A DNA stretch of 64,000 nucleotides, taken from assembly GCF_003664255.1 (NCBI RefSeq), contig NZ_RCCV01000001.1, forward strand, positions 3,286,001 to 3,350,000, read 5' to 3'. Each line of letters starts with the position of its first letter. The first letter of the stretch is position 1. The DNA comes from Micromonospora sp. M71_S20 (GTDB lineage: Bacteria; Actinomycetota; Actinomycetes; Mycobacteriales; Micromonosporaceae). Position numbers and translations under genes: made by a program. Under the pieces are notes generated by a model that saw only the letters and a program-made list of their open reading frames with translations, was not told where the DNA came from and ran no database searches. Positions 43,501 through 54,800 of this stretch are shown one piece after another.

Positions 43501-45780
43501 GTGCCGTGGCGCCTCGACGTCACCGAGAAGGGCACGCTGGAGAACCTGGCCCTGCTGCCCGCCCCCGCAGCGACCGGGGAACTGCCGGCGGGCCACGTCC
43601 TGGTCGGGATGCGCGCCTCCGGGCTGAACTTCCGCGACGTGGTGCTGGCCCTCGGCATGGTTCCCGACCAGGAGGTGCTGGGCAACGAGGGCGCCGGCGT
43701 GGTGCTCGGCGTCGGGCCGGGGGTCACCGACCTCGCCCCCGGCGACCGGGTGATGGGCATCTTCTCCGGCTCGTTCTCCTCGGCCGCGGTCACCGACCGC
43801 CGGCTGCTCACCCGCATCCCCGACGGCTGGTCGTACACCGACGCCGCCGCCGTGCCCGTGGTCTTCCTGACCGCCTGGTACGGCCTGGTCGAGCTGGCCC
43901 GGCTGCGCGCCGGGGAGTCCGTGCTCGTCCACGCGGCGGCCGGCGGCGTCGGCATGGCCGCCGTGCAGATCGCCCGCCACCTCGGCGCGGAGGTCTACGG
44001 CACGGCCAGCCCCGGCAAGTGGCCGGCGCTGCGCGCCAACGGCTTCGACGACGCGCACCTCGCCTCCTCCCGCAGCCTCGACTTCGCCGGGGAGTTCGCC
44101 CACCGCACCGGCGGGCGGGGCGTCGACGTGGTGCTCAACGCGCTCAGCGGCGAGTACGTCGACGCGTCGCTGCGGCTGCTCGCCGAGGGCGGCCGGTTCG
44201 TCGAGATGGGCAAGACCGACAAGCGGGACCCGGCGCGGGTCGCCGCCGCGCACCCCGGCGTGAGCTACCAGGTCTTCGACCTCATCGAGGCCGGCCCGGA
44301 GAAGATCGGCGCGATGCTGGGCGAGCTGATGGCGCTCTTCGCCGGCGGGGCGCTGCGGCCGCTGCCCCGGCGCACCTGGGACGTCCGGCGCGCTCCCGAG
44401 GCGTTCCGCTTCCTCAGCCAGGCCCGGCACGTCGGCAAACTCGCCCTGAGCGTCCCGCAGGTGCCCCGGCTCGACGGCACGGTCCTGGTCTCCGGGGCGA
44501 CCGGCACCCTCGGGGCGCTGCTCTGCCGCCACCTGGTCACCGCGCACCACGCCCGGCAGCTGCTCCTGGTCAGCCGGCGCGGCCCGGACGCCGAGGGCGC
44601 CGACGAGCTGCTCGCCGACCTCAAGGCGCTCGGCGCGGACGTGTCGATCGTCGCCGCCGACCTGGCCGACCCGGACGCCGTGACGGACGTGCTGTCCATG
44701 GTGGACAGGCGGCACCCGCTGCGCGCCGTCGTGCACGCCGCCGGCGTCCTCGACGACGCCACCGTCGAGTCGCTCACCCCCGACCGTCTCGACGCGGTGC
44801 TGCGGCCCAAGGTCGACGTGGCCTGGAACCTGCACCGGGCGACCCTCGGCCACGAGCTGACCGCGTTCGTGCTCTTCTCCGCCGCCGCCGGCGTGTTCGG
44901 CGGCCCCGGCCAGGGCAACTACGCCGCCGGAAACGCGTTCCTCGACGCCCTCGCCGAGCACCGGCGGGCCCTCGGCCTGCCGGCGGTCGCGCTGGCCTGG
45001 GGCCGCTGGGCCCAGGCCAGCGGCATGACGGGGCACCTCGACTCGGCCGACATCCGCCGGCTCGACCGGGGCGGCATGGCCGCGCTGTCCAACGACGAGG
45101 GCCTCGCCCTGTTCGACGCGGCCTGGCGCTCCGAGCGGGCGACGCTGATGCCCGCAAAGATCATGACCGGGGTGGCGGCGCCCGGGGCGCCCGTGCACCC
45201 GCTGCTGGCGAACCTGGTCCGCGCCGCCGGCCGTCGGGCCGCGGCCGGCGAGGCCGCCGACGGGCAGGCGTACGCCGAGACGCTGCGCGCCCTGCCCGAC
45301 GACAAGCGGGTACGCGCCCTGCGCGACTTGGTGCTGTCGCACGTGGCGGTCGTCCTCGGCCACGGCGACCCGGGCGGCATCGAGCCGACCCGCGCGTTCC
45401 GCGAACTCGGCTTCGACTCGCTCACCGCCGTCGAGCTGCGCAACCGGCTCGGCGCGGCCACCGGGCTGCGGCTGCCGGCGACGCTGGTCTTCGACAACCC
45501 GACGCCCGAGGCGCTGGCCGCCCACCTGGCCGGGCAGTTCGCCCCGGCGACCCCGGCGGGCGAGCCGTCGACGGCGGGCCGGGAACTCGACCGGCTGGAG
45601 GCGGCGCTCGTCGGGCTCGACCCGACCGACGACGAGTTCCGCCGCATCACCGACCGGCTGCACGGCCTGCTGGGCCGGCTGACCGAGCGGCAGGCGGACG
45701 CGGACGGCGACGACGACCTGGAGTCGGCCACCGCCGAGAACATCTTCGACCTGATCGACCGCGAGCTGGAGACGTCGTGA
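34600..45780 (+). CDS. PKS-D: type I modular polyketide synthase, modules 8 and 9
   Basis: 3726 residues, ATG 34600 to TGA 45778-45780; a weak GAGAAAG site lies 9 bases upstream of the start. N-terminal docking helix [18 protein letters not shown]. Order: KS 34-457 (Cys205), AT 561-848 (Ser656), KR 986-1435 (Tyr1349), ACP 1485-1560 (Ser1520), KS 1581-2007 (Cys1754), AT 2116-2445 (Ser2207, YASH from 2306), DH 2480-2760 (His2512, Asp2679), KR structural half 2771-2965, ER 2966-3287, KR catalytic half 3293-3520 (Tyr3441), ACP 3573-3647 (Ser3607), C-terminal docking 3648-3726 ending in [14 protein letters not shown]. It carries the only fully reducing module in the window. Codon 2164 is TTA (41089-41091), the only in-frame TTA I found in the six genes. 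PKS-E starts 46 bp downstream. Confidence 0.97.
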   Translation: MADEERLREYLTRVVAELQQTRQRLREVTAEESEPVAIVAMSCRYPGGITSPEQLWEFVSSGGDAIGDFPTDRGWDLERLYHADPDNAGTSYTTSGGFLHDAGQFDAALFGISPREAVAMDPQQRLLLEVTWELFERAGIAPLSLRGSRSGVFVGTSGQDYAAVLHRAPGVEGYVLTGTAASVVSGRLAYTFGLEGPTVTVDTACSSASVAIHLACQALRQRECGLALAGGATVLATPGPFVEFSRQRGLAADGRCKSFAASADGTGWSEGVGMLLLERLSDARRNGHPVVGIIRSSAVNQDGASNGLTAPNGPSQQRVIRQALAGAKLTPDLVDVVEAHGTGTTLGDPIEAQALLATYGRERGDAAPLLLGSIKSNIGHTQAAAGIAGVIKMVEAMRHGIVPATLHVDEPTPHVDWSAGAVTLVTEATPWPAVDRPRRAAVSSFGMSGTNTHLILEQPEPARAEADRPEAPAPAPVLLTGRTRTALRRQAERWSRYVADDADLCPADVAWTSVVSRSPLEHRAVVLADDRDGLLAALHALAEDRPAPGLVTGAAAERGGVAFLFSGQGAQRAGAGRELYETYPVFAEALDEVCAHLDHRLPRPLKPLLHAEPGTDEAALLDQTAFTQAALFAVEVALHRLLGSWGLAPDMVAGHSVGELTAAHVAGVLTLDDACALVAARGRLMQALPAGGAMLAVAADEARVAESIAALTDRVAVAAVNGPVAVVVSGDGAAIDELAELWTGRGVKVRRLRVSHAFHSPLMEPMLADFAAVAAGLDLRAPTLPVVSNLTGELADPAQLTDPGYWVRHVREAVRFADGVRTLRAHGVGTFVEVGPDAVLTASIEQTLAGAEAGDAASAVVVPVLRRDRPDRRALLAALAQLHVAGTPVRWADLFADRPGRLVGLPTYPFERQHYWVPAEAPADEATASGTGVLDQRFWAAVERADLDALRDTLAVTDSAAAESLRTLLPVLADWRRQRQEHSVLDGWRYRADWQVTGEPTPARLGGTWLLALPAGGADDPAARTVRAALTGAGADVLPLTVEPDADRAGLAASLAGTDPAGVVSLLAAEPPATDGAVLPGLTATLALVQALGDAGLDAPLWLVTRGAVAAASYDRLTDPAQAAIWGLGRVVGVEAPHRWGGLIDLPPEPDDRAATRLAAILTGSTGEDQLAVRGPGVFARRLVRAALGDRPPARRFTPTGTALITGGTGGLGARAARWLAAAGAEHVVLVSRRGPDAPGATELEAELTGLGARVTVAACDIADRAALAELLDRIEADGPPVRTVLHTAGIAQATPLAEVTPAELAEVTVGKTAGAAHLADLLADRELDAFVVYSSIAATWGSGGQAGYAAGNAYLDALVQRRRAEGRAGTAIAWGPWSDGGMHAADAERNLRRRGLPAMDPTVAMGALQQALDHDDVTVTVADVDWSRFAPAYASARRRPLLEGVPEARAALDGGVAVDDGDEGPAATLRRRLAGLAPARREEAVADLVRELAADVLGHDGGAAAIPATTAFRDLGFDSLTAVELRNRLVAATGQALPTTLVFDHPTPVVLARLLLAGLFGADADAGSAHVAAPAAVDDDEPVAIVAMACRYPGGVDDPERLWRLVADGVDAIGDFPTDRGWDLDRLYDPDPANPGTTYADKGGFLHGAAEFDPGFFGISPREAAAMDPQQRLLLEVSWEAVERAGVEPGVLRGSRTGVFVGTNGQDYGALLMAAGEQAEGFGATGNAASVVSGRVAYALGLEGPAVSVDTACSSSLVALHLAVQSLRRGECDLALAGGVTVMATPGTFFEFSRQRGLAADGRCKAFASAADGTGWGEGVGVLLVERLSDARRNGHEVLAVVRGSAVNQDGASNGLTAPNGPSQQRVIRHALAGARLGTTDVDVVEAHGTGTTLGDPIEAQALLATYGQGRDGHEPLLLGSIKSNIGHTQAASGVAGVIKMVLAMRHGRVPATLHVDEPSPHIDWTSGAVELATESRPWPAVDRPRRAAVSSFGMSGTNAHVIIELPDEPEAVAPAVSGPGLMASDVVVWPVSARSKGALSGQAARLAEFVRERGEVDPAAVGWSLATTRSVFDQRAAVVGSTVEDLLAGLDALASGSPAGNVVAGTASPHGAGPVFVFPGQGAQSARMAAGLVGRTPVFDAKLAECQRALAPYLDVDLVSVLTGDDESWLARVEVVQPVLWAVGMALAAVWQHAGVTPQAVIGHSQGEIGAACVAGILSLEDAAKAVALRSRALTVLRGTGTMASIDLSADAVAERLGEFPGVGVAAVNGPSTVVVSGPPQPVADLVEACQAEGVRARLIPVDYASHSAAVQEVAERLRVDLADVTPRQGHVRLVSTLTGDWVDPASMTADYWYENLRQTVRFDPAVRVAVEAGHTTFVEISPHPVLTMPVTAILDDTGATGHTLGSLRRGDDDATRLLTNLATAHAIGLPVDLTAVLAPTGTVALPTYAFERGRFWLEAPAHRVRDVGSAGLQDTDHPLLSAAVPVADDQTVVLTGRLSVRTHPWLADHAVGGTVIVPGTGLVDMVVRAGDEVDAGQVGDLTLINPLVLPPAGAVQVQVRVGPPGDTGERSVTVHSRPEEAADAEWTRHAEGLLLPQLPAPTVVPAQWPPADAVEVDADLDAWYAEMAEGGLGYGPAFRGLRRVWRGDDEVYAEVALPEEASADASRFGLHPALFDAALQASGITALLGDPADASGTGWMPFAFRAVALHAHGATRLRARLRSLGPDTVAVTLADTAGQPVATVESLTFRPVAAGRADEAAALRRTSVFHLDWTPLPRTDAPAGDARWALLGDDTLGLAGALTAAGHQVRAHADLAALVAEAGDVPDVVLDLRSGAEPDPERAGAAAHDAARDALALVQQWLGEPRLEGARLVLHTRGAVGAAPGEAPRDLARASMWGLVRSAQSEHPGRFTLLDTDDAAASLAAVPAAVASGEPQLAVRDGAPLVPRLARARDAGVLPLPADEVPWRLDVTEKGTLENLALLPAPAATGELPAGHVLVGMRASGLNFRDVVLALGMVPDQEVLGNEGAGVVLGVGPGVTDLAPGDRVMGIFSGSFSSAAVTDRRLLTRIPDGWSYTDAAAVPVVFLTAWYGLVELARLRAGESVLVHAAAGGVGMAAVQIARHLGAEVYGTASPGKWPALRANGFDDAHLASSRSLDFAGEFAHRTGGRGVDVVLNALSGEYVDASLRLLAEGGRFVEMGKTDKRDPARVAAAHPGVSYQVFDLIEAGPEKIGAMLGELMALFAGGALRPLPRRTWDVRRAPEAFRFLSQARHVGKLALSVPQVPRLDGTVLVSGATGTLGALLCRHLVTAHHARQLLLVSRRGPDAEGADELLADLKALGADVSIVAADLADPDAVTDVLSMVDRRHPLRAVVHAAGVLDDATVESLTPDRLDAVLRPKVDVAWNLHRATLGHELTAFVLFSAAAGVFGGPGQGNYAAGNAFLDALAEHRRALGLPAVALAWGRWAQASGMTGHLDSADIRRLDRGGMAALSNDEGLALFDAAWRSERATLMPAKIMTGVAAPGAPVHPLLANLVRAAGRRAAAGEAADGQAYAETLRALPDDKRVRALRDLVLSHVAVVLGHGDPGGIEPTRAFRELGFDSLTAVELRNRLGAATGLRLPATLVFDNPTPEALAAHLAGQFAPATPAGEPSTAGRELDRLEAALVGLDPTDDEFRRITDRLHGLLGRLTERQADADGDDDLESATAENIFDLIDRELETS
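34699..39270 (+). other. Module 8: KS-AT(malonyl)-KR(A1)-ACP
   Basis: KS Cys 35212-35214, EAHGTGT and KSNIGHTQ are present; the active-site loop reads [13 protein letters not shown] rather than [15 protein letters not shown] from 36280 with GHSVGE (Ser 36565-36567) and HAFHSP, malonyl type. No DH. KR catalytic half from 38200 with [11 protein letters not shown], Tyr 38644-38646 and Asn; Trp at minus 8 and Gln at minus 3, no LDD: A1 type. ACP serine codon 39157-39159. Confidence 0.91.
39601..39935 (+). repeat. KS tract shared with 55385-55719 (modules 9 and 12)
   Basis: Ungapped at an offset of 15784. Roughly 80 consecutive bases around 39628-39709 are identical, and I count four mismatches over 39601-39740. 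Codons here end in T or G more often than in the flanking DNA. Confidence 0.85.
40948..41950 (+). repeat. Methylmalonyl-AT tract shared with 56741-57745 (modules 9 and 12)
   Basis: Ungapped at an offset of 15793. About six mismatches in the first 273 bp by eye, one group of them producing the TTA/CTG difference. Similarity persists to the post-AT linker YAF and then stops. Confidence 0.85.
41089..41091 (+). promoter_or_regulatory. In-frame TTA leucine codon in PKS-D
   Basis: Codon 2164 of PKS-D is TTA inside GTGTTAACG (AT of module 9). The near-identical AT of module 12 has CTG at the same place. In actinomycetes TTA is rare and read by the developmentally controlled bldA tRNA, so this codon could couple translation of this protein to growth phase. 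I saw no other in-frame TTA in the six genes on reading. Confidence 0.75.
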
Positions 45781-45826
45781 CCACCAGCCGCAACGACATC
45801 GGCATGCCGAGTGAGGTAGGTCCACG

Positions 45827-48800
45827 GTGAGCAACGAGGACGAGAAGTACGTCGAGTACCTGAAGCGTACGACCTCGGAGCTGCGGCGTACCCGGCGGCG
45901 GCTGCGCGAGCTGGAGACCCGGGACTCCGAGCCCATCGCCATCGTGGCGATGAGCTGCCGCTATCCGGGCGGGGTCGACAGTCCCGAGGCGCTGTGGCAG
46001 CTCGTCCGCGACGGCGGGGACGGGATCGGGCCGTTCCCCGCCGACCGGGGCTGGGACCTGGACCGCCTCTTCCACCCCGACCCCGACCACCCGGGCACCA
46101 GCTACGTGACCGAGGGCGGCTTCGTCTACTCCGCCGCCGACTTCGACGCCGACCTGTTCGGCATCTCGCCCCGCGAGGCCGTCGCCATGGACCCGCAGCA
46201 GCGGCTGCTGCTGGAGACCTCCTGGGAGGCGTTCGAGCGGGCCGGGCTGCCGCTGCCGGCGGTACGGGGCAGCCGCACCGGCGTCTTCGTCGGGGCGTCG
46301 TCGCACGGCTACGACGGCATGATGGCGCAGGCCGAGAACGGCGAGGGGCACCTGCTCACCGGCAACGCCACCAGCGTCATCTCCGGGCGTGTCGCGTACA
46401 CCCTCGGGCTGGAGGGGCCGGCCGTCACCGTCGACACCGCCTGCTCGTCCTCGCTGGTCGCCGTCCACCTGGCCGCCCAGGCACTACGCAACGGCGACTG
46501 CGAGCTGGCGCTGGCCGGCGGCGTGACGGTGATGCCCACCCCGGCGGTCTTCGTCGGCTTCAGCCGGCAGCGCGGCCTCGCCGCCGACGGCCGGTGCAAG
46601 GCGTTCGCCGCCGGCGCGGACGGCACCTCCTGGTCCGAGGGCATCGGCATGCTGCTGCTCACCCGGCTCTCCGACGCGCAGCGGCACGGGTACCCGGTGC
46701 TCGCCGTGGTGCGGGGCAGCGCCGTCAACCAGGACGGCGCGTCCAACGGGCTCAGCGCCCCGCACGGCCCGTCGCAGGTTCGCGTCATCCGCCAGGCCCT
46801 GGGCAACGCCCGGCTCACGCCCGAGCAGGTCGACGTGGTGGAGGCGCACGGCACCGGCACCCGGCTCGGCGACCCGATCGAGGCGCAGGCGCTGCTGGCC
46901 ACGTACGGGCAGGACCGGGGGGACGCCGCGCCGCTGCTGCTCGGGTCGGTGAAGTCGAACATCGGCCACACCCAGGCCGCCGCCGGCGTGGCCGGCGTGA
47001 TCAAGATGGTGATGGCGATGCGGCACGGCGTCGTGCCGCCCACCCTGCACGTCGACGAGCCGTCCCCGCACATCGACTGGACCGCCGGGGCGGTCACCCT
47101 CGCCACCGCCGCGACGCCCTGGCCCGCCGTGGACCGGCCGCGCCGGGCCGCCGTGTCGTCGTTCGGGGTGTCCGGCACCAACGCGCACACCATCATCGAG
47201 CAGGCCCCGGCTCCTGCCGAGGTCGAGACCGAGACTGAAACCGAGCCGAGGGTCCCGGCGGCCCGCACGGTGGCGCCCGTGCTGCTTTCCGCCCGCTCCG
47301 ACGCCGCGCTCGCCGCCCAGGCCGGCCGCTGGGCCGCCCGGTTCGCCGCCGACGACACCCTGCGCCCGCTCGACGTGGCCTTCTCGTCGGTCACCTCCCG
47401 CTCCACCCTGGACCGGCGCGCCGTGGTCGCGGCGACCGACCGCGACCACCTGCTCGCCGGGCTGCGCGCCCTCGCCGCCGGGGAACCGGCCGGCACCGTC
47501 GTCGCCGGCGCCGGGTCGCCGCGCGGCCAGCTCGCGGTGCTCTTCTCCGGCCAGGGCGCGCAGCGCGCCGGCATGGGCCGGGAGCTGTACGCCGAGTTCC
47601 CCGTCTTCGCCGCCGCCCTCGACGAGGTGTGCGGGTACCTGGACCGGGCCCTGCCGCGCCCCCTGCGCGAGGTGCTCTTCGCCGCCGAGGGCTCGGCCGA
47701 CGCCGAGTTGCTGGACCGGACGGTGTTCACCCAGGCCGGCCTGTTCGCCGTCGAGGTGGCGCTGTTCCGCCTCGTCGAGTCGTTCGGCATCGCCCCCGAC
47801 ATGGTCGCCGGCCACTCGATCGGCGAGGTCACCGCCGCGTACGTGGCCGGGGTGCTGTCGCTGGAGCACGCCTGTGCGCTGGTGGCGGCGCGGGGCCGGC
47901 TGATGCAGGCGCTGCCCTCGGGCGGCGGGATGCTGGCCGTCGCGGCGATTGAGGCCGAGGTGCTGGCCACCCTGGACGGTCTGGCCGACGTCGGGATCGC
48001 CGCGGTCAACGGGCCGTCGTCGGTCGTGGTCTCCGGTGCCGTCGACGCGCTCGACGAGGTGGAGCGCGTCTGGCGGGAGCGGGGCGTACGCACGCGCCGG
48101 CTCGCGGTCAGCCACGCGTTCCACAGCCCGCTGATGGAGCCGATGCTCGCGAGGTTCCGTGCGGTCCTCGACAGGCTGGAGTTCGCCGCGCCGTCGCTGC
48201 CGGTGGTGTCGAACGTGACCGGCACGCTCGCCGACGCCGAGGAGATCCGCACCGCCGACTACTGGGTGCGGCACGTGCGGGAGGCCGTCCGGTACGCCGA
48301 CGGGGTAGCCGCGCTGCGGGCCGCCGGGGCGGACACGTTCCTGGAGATCGGCCCGCAGAGCGTGCTGACCGCGATGGCGGCGGACATCCTGCCCGGCGAC
48401 GACGGCGTACTGGCCGTCGCCGTGCAGCGCAAGGACCGGCCCGAGGCACAGGGGCTGCTGGCCGGGCTGGCCGAGCTGCACGTGCACGGGGTGGCCGTCG
48501 ACTGGCGGCCGTGGTTCGCCGACACCGGCGCCCGGCGGGTGGACCTGCCCACGTACGCCTTCCAGCACCAGCGCTACTGGCCCGAGCTCGGCGGCACCGC
48601 CGGAGCGACCGCGCCGACCGACACCGCCGAGGGGGACTTCTGGGCGGCGGTGGAGCGCGGCGATCTGACCGGGGTCGCCGCCCACCTGGCCGTGCAGGAC
48701 GATCCCGCGGCGGTCGAGGCCCTCGCCCCGGCCGTACCGGTGCTGTCGTCGTGGCGGCGGGCCCGGCAGCGCGACGCCGTGGTGGACGGCTGGTCGTACC

Positions 48801-51800
48801 GGGTCGACTGGGAGCCGGTCCGCCCCGCCGCCGCGCCGGCGCTGACCGGCCGCTGGCTGGTCGTCACCGCCGACGCCGACGACGCCGGGGTGGCCGGGAC
48901 GCTGACCGGCGCGGGCGCCCACGTCGACGCCCTGACCGTCGCCCCCGGCACCGCCCGCGCGGAGCTGACCGAGCTGCTGCGCCACCACGGCGACCAGGGT
49001 TGGACCGGGGTGCTCTGCGTGCTGCCCGCGCACGACCGGGCGCTGCCGGACGCCCCGGCCGTCTCCGCCGGCGCCGCGCTGCTGCTCACCCTCACCCAGG
49101 CGCTCGCCGACGCCGGACTGCCCGGCCGGCTCTGGTGCCTCACCCGGGGCGCCGTCCGCGTCGGCGGCGGCGAGGGCCTCGCGGACCCGTGGTCCGCCCT
49201 GGCCTGGGGCCTGGGCCGGGTCGTCGCCCTCGAACAGCCCGACCGCTGGGGCGGCCTGGTCGACCTGCCGGCCCGCGCCGACCGCACCGCCGGCGACGCG
49301 CTGCTCGCCGTCCTCGCCGACACCGGCCACGACCAGGTGGCGATCCGCCCGCAGGGCGTCCTCGGCCGGCGGCTGGTGTCGGCCGCGCCGCCCGCCGGGT
49401 CGGGTTGGCGGCCCGCCGGGACGGTGCTGGTCACCGGCGGTACGGGTGCGTTGGGTCGGCACGTGGCCCGCTGGCTGTTGGCCAACGGGGCAACCGAGGT
49501 GGTGCTCGCCTCGCGGCGGGGCCCGGCGGCGCCGGGCGCCGCGGAGCTGGTCGACGAGTTGGGTGCGGTGCGGGTGGTGGCGTGCGACGTCACCGACCGG
49601 GCCGCGGTCGACGCCCTCGTGGCCGGCCTGCCGGAGCTGACCGCCATCGTGCACACCGCCGGGGTGGTCGACGACGGCGTCCTCGACGGGCTCGACCTGA
49701 CCCGGATGCAGACCGTCCTCGACGGCAAGGTCCGCGCCGCCCGGGTGCTGCACGAGGCCACCGCCGACCGCGACCTCGACGCGTTCGTGCTCTTCTCCTC
49801 CCTCGCCGGGGTCATCGGCAGCGCCGGACAGGGCAACTACGCGGCGGCCAACGCGTACCTGGACGCGTTCGCGGCCTGGCGACGCGACCAGGGCCTGCCG
49901 GGCACCGCCATCGCCTGGGGCGCCTGGGCCGAGGACGGCATGGCCGCCGCGCTGACCGCCCGGCTCGCCCGGGGCGGGGTCAACGCGCTCCCCGTCGCCG
50001 AGGCCGTCACCGCCCTCGGCCGGCTGGTCAACACCGCCGAGCCGGCCGTCACCGTCGCCGACGTCGACTGGGGACGCCTCGCCGCCTCCTGGGGCCGCCC
50101 GACGCCACTGATCGCCGCCCTGCCCGGGGTGCCCGCCGTGCCCACCGGCCCTGCCCGCGCCGTGGTGGTCGGCCGGTCCCTGCCGCAGCTCGCCGACCTC
50201 GTGCGCACCCAGGCCGCCGTGGTGCTCGGCTACCCGGCCGGCCAGCCGCTGCCCGACCGCACCTTCCGCGACCTCGGCTTCGACTCGCTCACCGCCGTCG
50301 AGCTGCGCAACCGGCTCACCGCCGAGACCGGCATGACGCTGCCCGCCACGCTGGTCTTCGACCACCCCACGGTCGCCGAGCTCGCCGCGCACCTGCACGG
50401 CCTCACCGCCGGGCACACCACCGGCGAGGTGGTCGCCGACGGCACCGGCCGCGACCGCGAGCCCATCGCCATCGTCGCGATGAGCTGCCGCTTCCCCGGC
50501 GGGGTCACCTCGCCCGAGCAGCTGTGGGACCTCGTCGCCACCGGCACCGACGCGATGAGCCTGATGCCCGGCGAGCGCGGCTGGAACCTCGCCGAGCTGT
50601 ACCACCCCGACCCCGAGCACCTCGGCACCAGCTACGTCCGCGAGGGTGGCTTCGTCGCCGGGGCCGGCGAGTTCGACCCGGCGTTCTTCGGCATCAGCCC
50701 CCGCGAGGCCCTCGCCATGGACCCGCAGCAGCGGCTGCTGCTGGAGGCCACCTGGGAGGCGTTCGAGCGGGCCCGCATCGACCCGACCGCCCTGCGCGGC
50801 AGCCGCACCGGCGTGTACGTCGGCACCAACGGCCAGGACTACGGCTCGCTGCTGATGGCCGCCGGGGACGTCGACGAGAACTACCTCGCCACCGGCACCT
50901 CCGCCAGCGTCATCTCCGGTCGCCTGGCGTACACCTTCGGGCTGCACGGCCCGGCGGTCACCGTCGACACCGCCTGCTCGTCGTCGCTCGTCGCGATGCA
51001 CCTGGCCGCGCAGGCCCTCCAGACGGGGGAGTGCGACCTGGCCCTGGCGGGTGGCGCCACCGTGATGGCCACCCCCGGCATCTTCGTCGGCTTCTCCCGC
51101 CAGCGCGGCCTCGCCGCGGACGGCCGGTGCAAGCCGTTCGCCGGGGCCGCCGACGGCACCGGTTGGGGCGAGGGCGTCGGCCTGCTGGTGCTCCAGCGCC
51201 TCTCCGACGCGCGCCGCGACGGCAACCCGATCCTCGCCGTGCTGCGCGGCAGCGCCGTCAACCAGGACGGCGCCTCCAACGGCCTCACCGCCCCCAACGG
51301 CCCCGCCCAGCAGCGGGTCATCCGGCAGGCCCTGGCCAACGCGGGCCTGACCGCCGACCAGGTGGACGCCGTCGAGGCGCACGGCACGGGCACCACGCTC
51401 GGCGACCCCATCGAGGCGCAGGCGTTGCTGGCCACGTACGGCCAGGACCGTCCCGCCGACCGGCCGCTCTGGCTGGGGTCGGTGAAGTCGAACATCGGGC
51501 ACACCCAGGCCGCCGCCGGTGTGGCCGGCGTGATCAAGATGGTCCTCGCGATGCGGCACGGGGTGCTGCCGCCCACCCTGCACGTGGACGAGCCCACCCC
51601 GCACGTCGACTGGAGCGCCGGCAGCGTCGAGCTGCTCACCTCGGCCCGGCCGTGGGAGCCGGCCGACGGCGTACGCCGCGCCGCCGTGTCCTCGTTCGGC
51701 ATCAGCGGCACCAACGTGCACACCATCCTCGAACAGGCCCCCGCCGACGAACCCGAGCCCGAGCCGGTGGCCGACGGACCGACCGGGGAGCTGCCCTGGG

Positions 51801-54800
51801 TGCTCTCCGGGCGCACCGTCGACGCCCTCACCGCCCGCACCCGGGACCTGCTCGACCACCTCGAGACGGTCGACGACGACGAACTCGCCGACGTCAGCTG
51901 GTCGCTGGCCGCCACCCGCGCGGCCCACGACCACCGCGCCGTCGTCTTCGCCGCGGACCGGGACGACCTGACCGCGGCCCTCGACTCGCTCGCCGCCGGC
52001 CGGCCCACCGCGCAGACCGTCACCCGTGCCCCCGGCACGCCGGGCGAGGTCGCCTTCGTCTTCCCCGGCCAGGGCTCCCAGTGGGTCGGCATGGCCGCCG
52101 AACTCCTCGACACCGCCCCGGTCTTCGCGGAGAAGTTCGCCGCCTGCGCCGAGGCGCTGCGCCCGTACGTCGACTGGTCGCCGACCGACGTGGTGCGCGG
52201 CGCGCCCGACGCCCCGTCGCTGGAGCGCGTCGACGTCGTGCAGCCCACCCTGTTCGCGGTCAGCGTCTCGCTCGCCGCGCTCTGGGAGTCGTACGGGGTG
52301 CGCCCCTCCGCCGTCGTCGGCCACTCGCAGGGCGAGATCGCCGCCGCGTACGTCGCCGGCGGCCTCACCCTGGACGACGCGGCCGCCGTGGTCGCGCTGC
52401 GCAGCCGGATCATCGCCGGCATCGCCGGGGACGGCGGCATGGTCTCGGTCGCCACCACCGCCGACGAGGCCACCGCGACGATCACCCGCTGGGCCGGCCG
52501 GGTCGCCCTGGCCGCCGTCAACGGGCCCACCTCGGTCGTGGTCTCCGGCGACAGCGCCGCCCTCGACGAGCTGGTCGCCCACTACGAGTCCCGCGAGGTG
52601 CGGGTGCGCCGCGTCCCGGTGGACTACGCCTCCCACTCCGCCCACGTCGAGCAGCTGCGCGAGCAGCTCCTGGAACTGCTCGCCGGGCTGCGGCCCCGCA
52701 CCGGCGAGGTCCGGTTCCGCTCCACCGTCGAGGGGGACTGGCTCGACACCGCCGCCCTCGACGCCGACTACTGGTACCGCAACCTGCGGCAGACCGTCCG
52801 CTTCGACGAGGCGGTGCGCAGCCTCGTCGCCGCCGGCTACCAGACCTTCGTCGAGGTCAGCGCCCACCCGGTGCTGACCATGGCCGTGCAGGAGAGCGTC
52901 GAGCTGACCGCCGCCGACCCGGAGGCGGTCACCGTCACCGGCAGCCTCCGCCGAGGCGAGGGTGGCCTCGGCCGCTTCCTGCGCGCCCTGGCCGAGGTCT
53001 GGACCGGGGGTACGCCGGTGGACTGGCGGCCCGCGTTCACCGGCCTCGCCGGACGCCGCCGCGACCTGCCCACGTACCCGTTCCAACGGCAGCTCTACTG
53101 GCCGCAGCCGTCCGCCACCCCCACCCCGGCCACCGGCGGCACCGCTCCCGTGGCCGACGACGAGGTCGACGCCCGGTTCTGGGCGGCCGTCGAGGCGGAG
53201 GACCTGACCGCGCTCACCGCCGAACTCGCCGGCGCGACCGGGTCGGAGCCCGTGCCGGACGCCGCGTTCGCCGACGTGCTGCCGGTCCTCGCCGCCTGGC
53301 GTCGCCGGCACCGCGACCAGGCCACCGTGGACTCCTGGCGGTACCGGGACAGCTGGACATCCGTCGACCCCGACGCCGCCGGCGAGCCCGCCGTCACCGG
53401 CACCTGGTGGCTGCTCACCGGCCCCGACGACACCGGCGCGGCCGAGGCCGCCTTCTGTGCCGAGGCGTTGCGGCGCCACGGCGGCACCGTCGTACCGCTG
53501 GCGTTGGACGCCGACCGCACGGACCGCGAGGCGCTCGCCGCCCGGCTGCGCGACCTCGCCGCCGGCGGCGCGCCCGCCGGGATCGTGTCGCTGCTGCCGC
53601 TCGACGAGACGCCCGCCCCGGCGCATCCGTCGGTGCCGGTCGGCTTCGCCGGCACCGTGACCCTCGTGCAGGCGCTCGGCGACGCCGGCGTCCGCGCACC
53701 GCTGTGGTGCCTCACCCGGGGCGCCGTCGCCACCGCCCCGGCCGACCCGCTGCCGCACCCGCTCCAGCAGCTCACCTGGGGCTTCGGCCGGGTCGCCGCG
53801 CTGGAGCACCCGGACCGCTGGGGTGGCCTCGTGGACCTCCCCGACGAGCTCGACGACGCGGCCGGCCGCCGGCTGGTCCGCGTCCTCGCCGGCGCCGACG
53901 GGGAGGACCAGGTCGCGCTGCGGTGGGCCGGCGCGTTCGGCCGGCGGCTGCTGCACGCCCCACTCGGCGACGCCCCCGCCCCGCGCACCTGGCGACCCTC
54001 CGGCACCGCCCTGGTCACCGGCGGCACCGGCGCGCTCGGCGGCCACATGGCCCGCTGGCTCGCCGCCAACGGCGCCGCGCACCTGGTGCTGGTCAGCCGG
54101 CGCGGCCGGCAGGCCGAGGGCATCGCCGACCTCGAGGCCGAGCTGGTCGGGCTGGGTGCCCGGGTCACCGTCGCCGCCTGCGACGCCGCCGACCGGTCGG
54201 CGCTGGCCGCCGTCCTCGCCGACCTGCCGCCCGAGCACCCGCTGACCACCGTCGTGCACACCGCCGCCGTCCTCGACGACTCGGTGATCAACTCGCTGAC
54301 CCTGGAGCAGGTCGACTACGCGCTCAGCGCGAAGGTCACCGCCGCGCTGAACCTGCACGAGCTGACCCGCGAGCTGGACCTCGACGCGTTCATCCTGTTC
54401 TCCTCGATGGCCGGCACCGTCGGCAGCTCCGGCGTGGGCAACTACGCCCCCGGCAACGCGTTCCTCAATGCCCTCGCCGAGCACCGGCGTGCCCTCGGCC
54501 TGCCCGCCACCTCCATCGGCTGGGGCGCCTGGGGAGGCGGCGGCATGGCCGACGGCGAGTTCGGCCGGATGCTGCATCGCCACGGCGCGCCCGAGATGCC
54601 GCCGCGGCTCGCCGTCGCAGCCCTGCACCAGGCCGTCGAGCACGACGAGACGTTCCTGACCATCTCGAACATCGCCTGGGACCGGTTCTTCGTCGCCTTC
54701 ACCGCCACCCGGCCCGGTCCGCTGATCTCGGAGATCCCCGAGGCACAGCGGTTGCAGGCCACCAAGGGCCTGGCCGAGACGAAGGAGACCGACGAGGCCG

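Larger units (their letters stand above)
39340..45530 (+). other. Module 9: KS-AT(methylmalonyl)-DH-ER-KR(B)-ACP, fully reducing
   Basis: KS Cys 39859-39861, all motifs intact. AT from 40945 with GHSQGE (Ser 41218-41220), VEVVQPVLW and YASH (41515-41526): methylmalonyl-CoA. DH from 42037 with [10 protein letters not shown] (His 42133-42135), GLGYGPAF and Asp 42634-42636. ER 43495-44460 with LNFRDVV, a nucleotide-binding [13 protein letters not shown] and LNALSGE; Val in ALGMVPD, the position where Tyr/Val is reported to correlate with methyl configuration. KR from 44476 with LDD, Tyr 44920-44922 and Asn, but FSA instead of FSS. ACP serine codon 45418-45420. Product: a saturated, methyl-branched unit. 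Confidence 0.93.
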
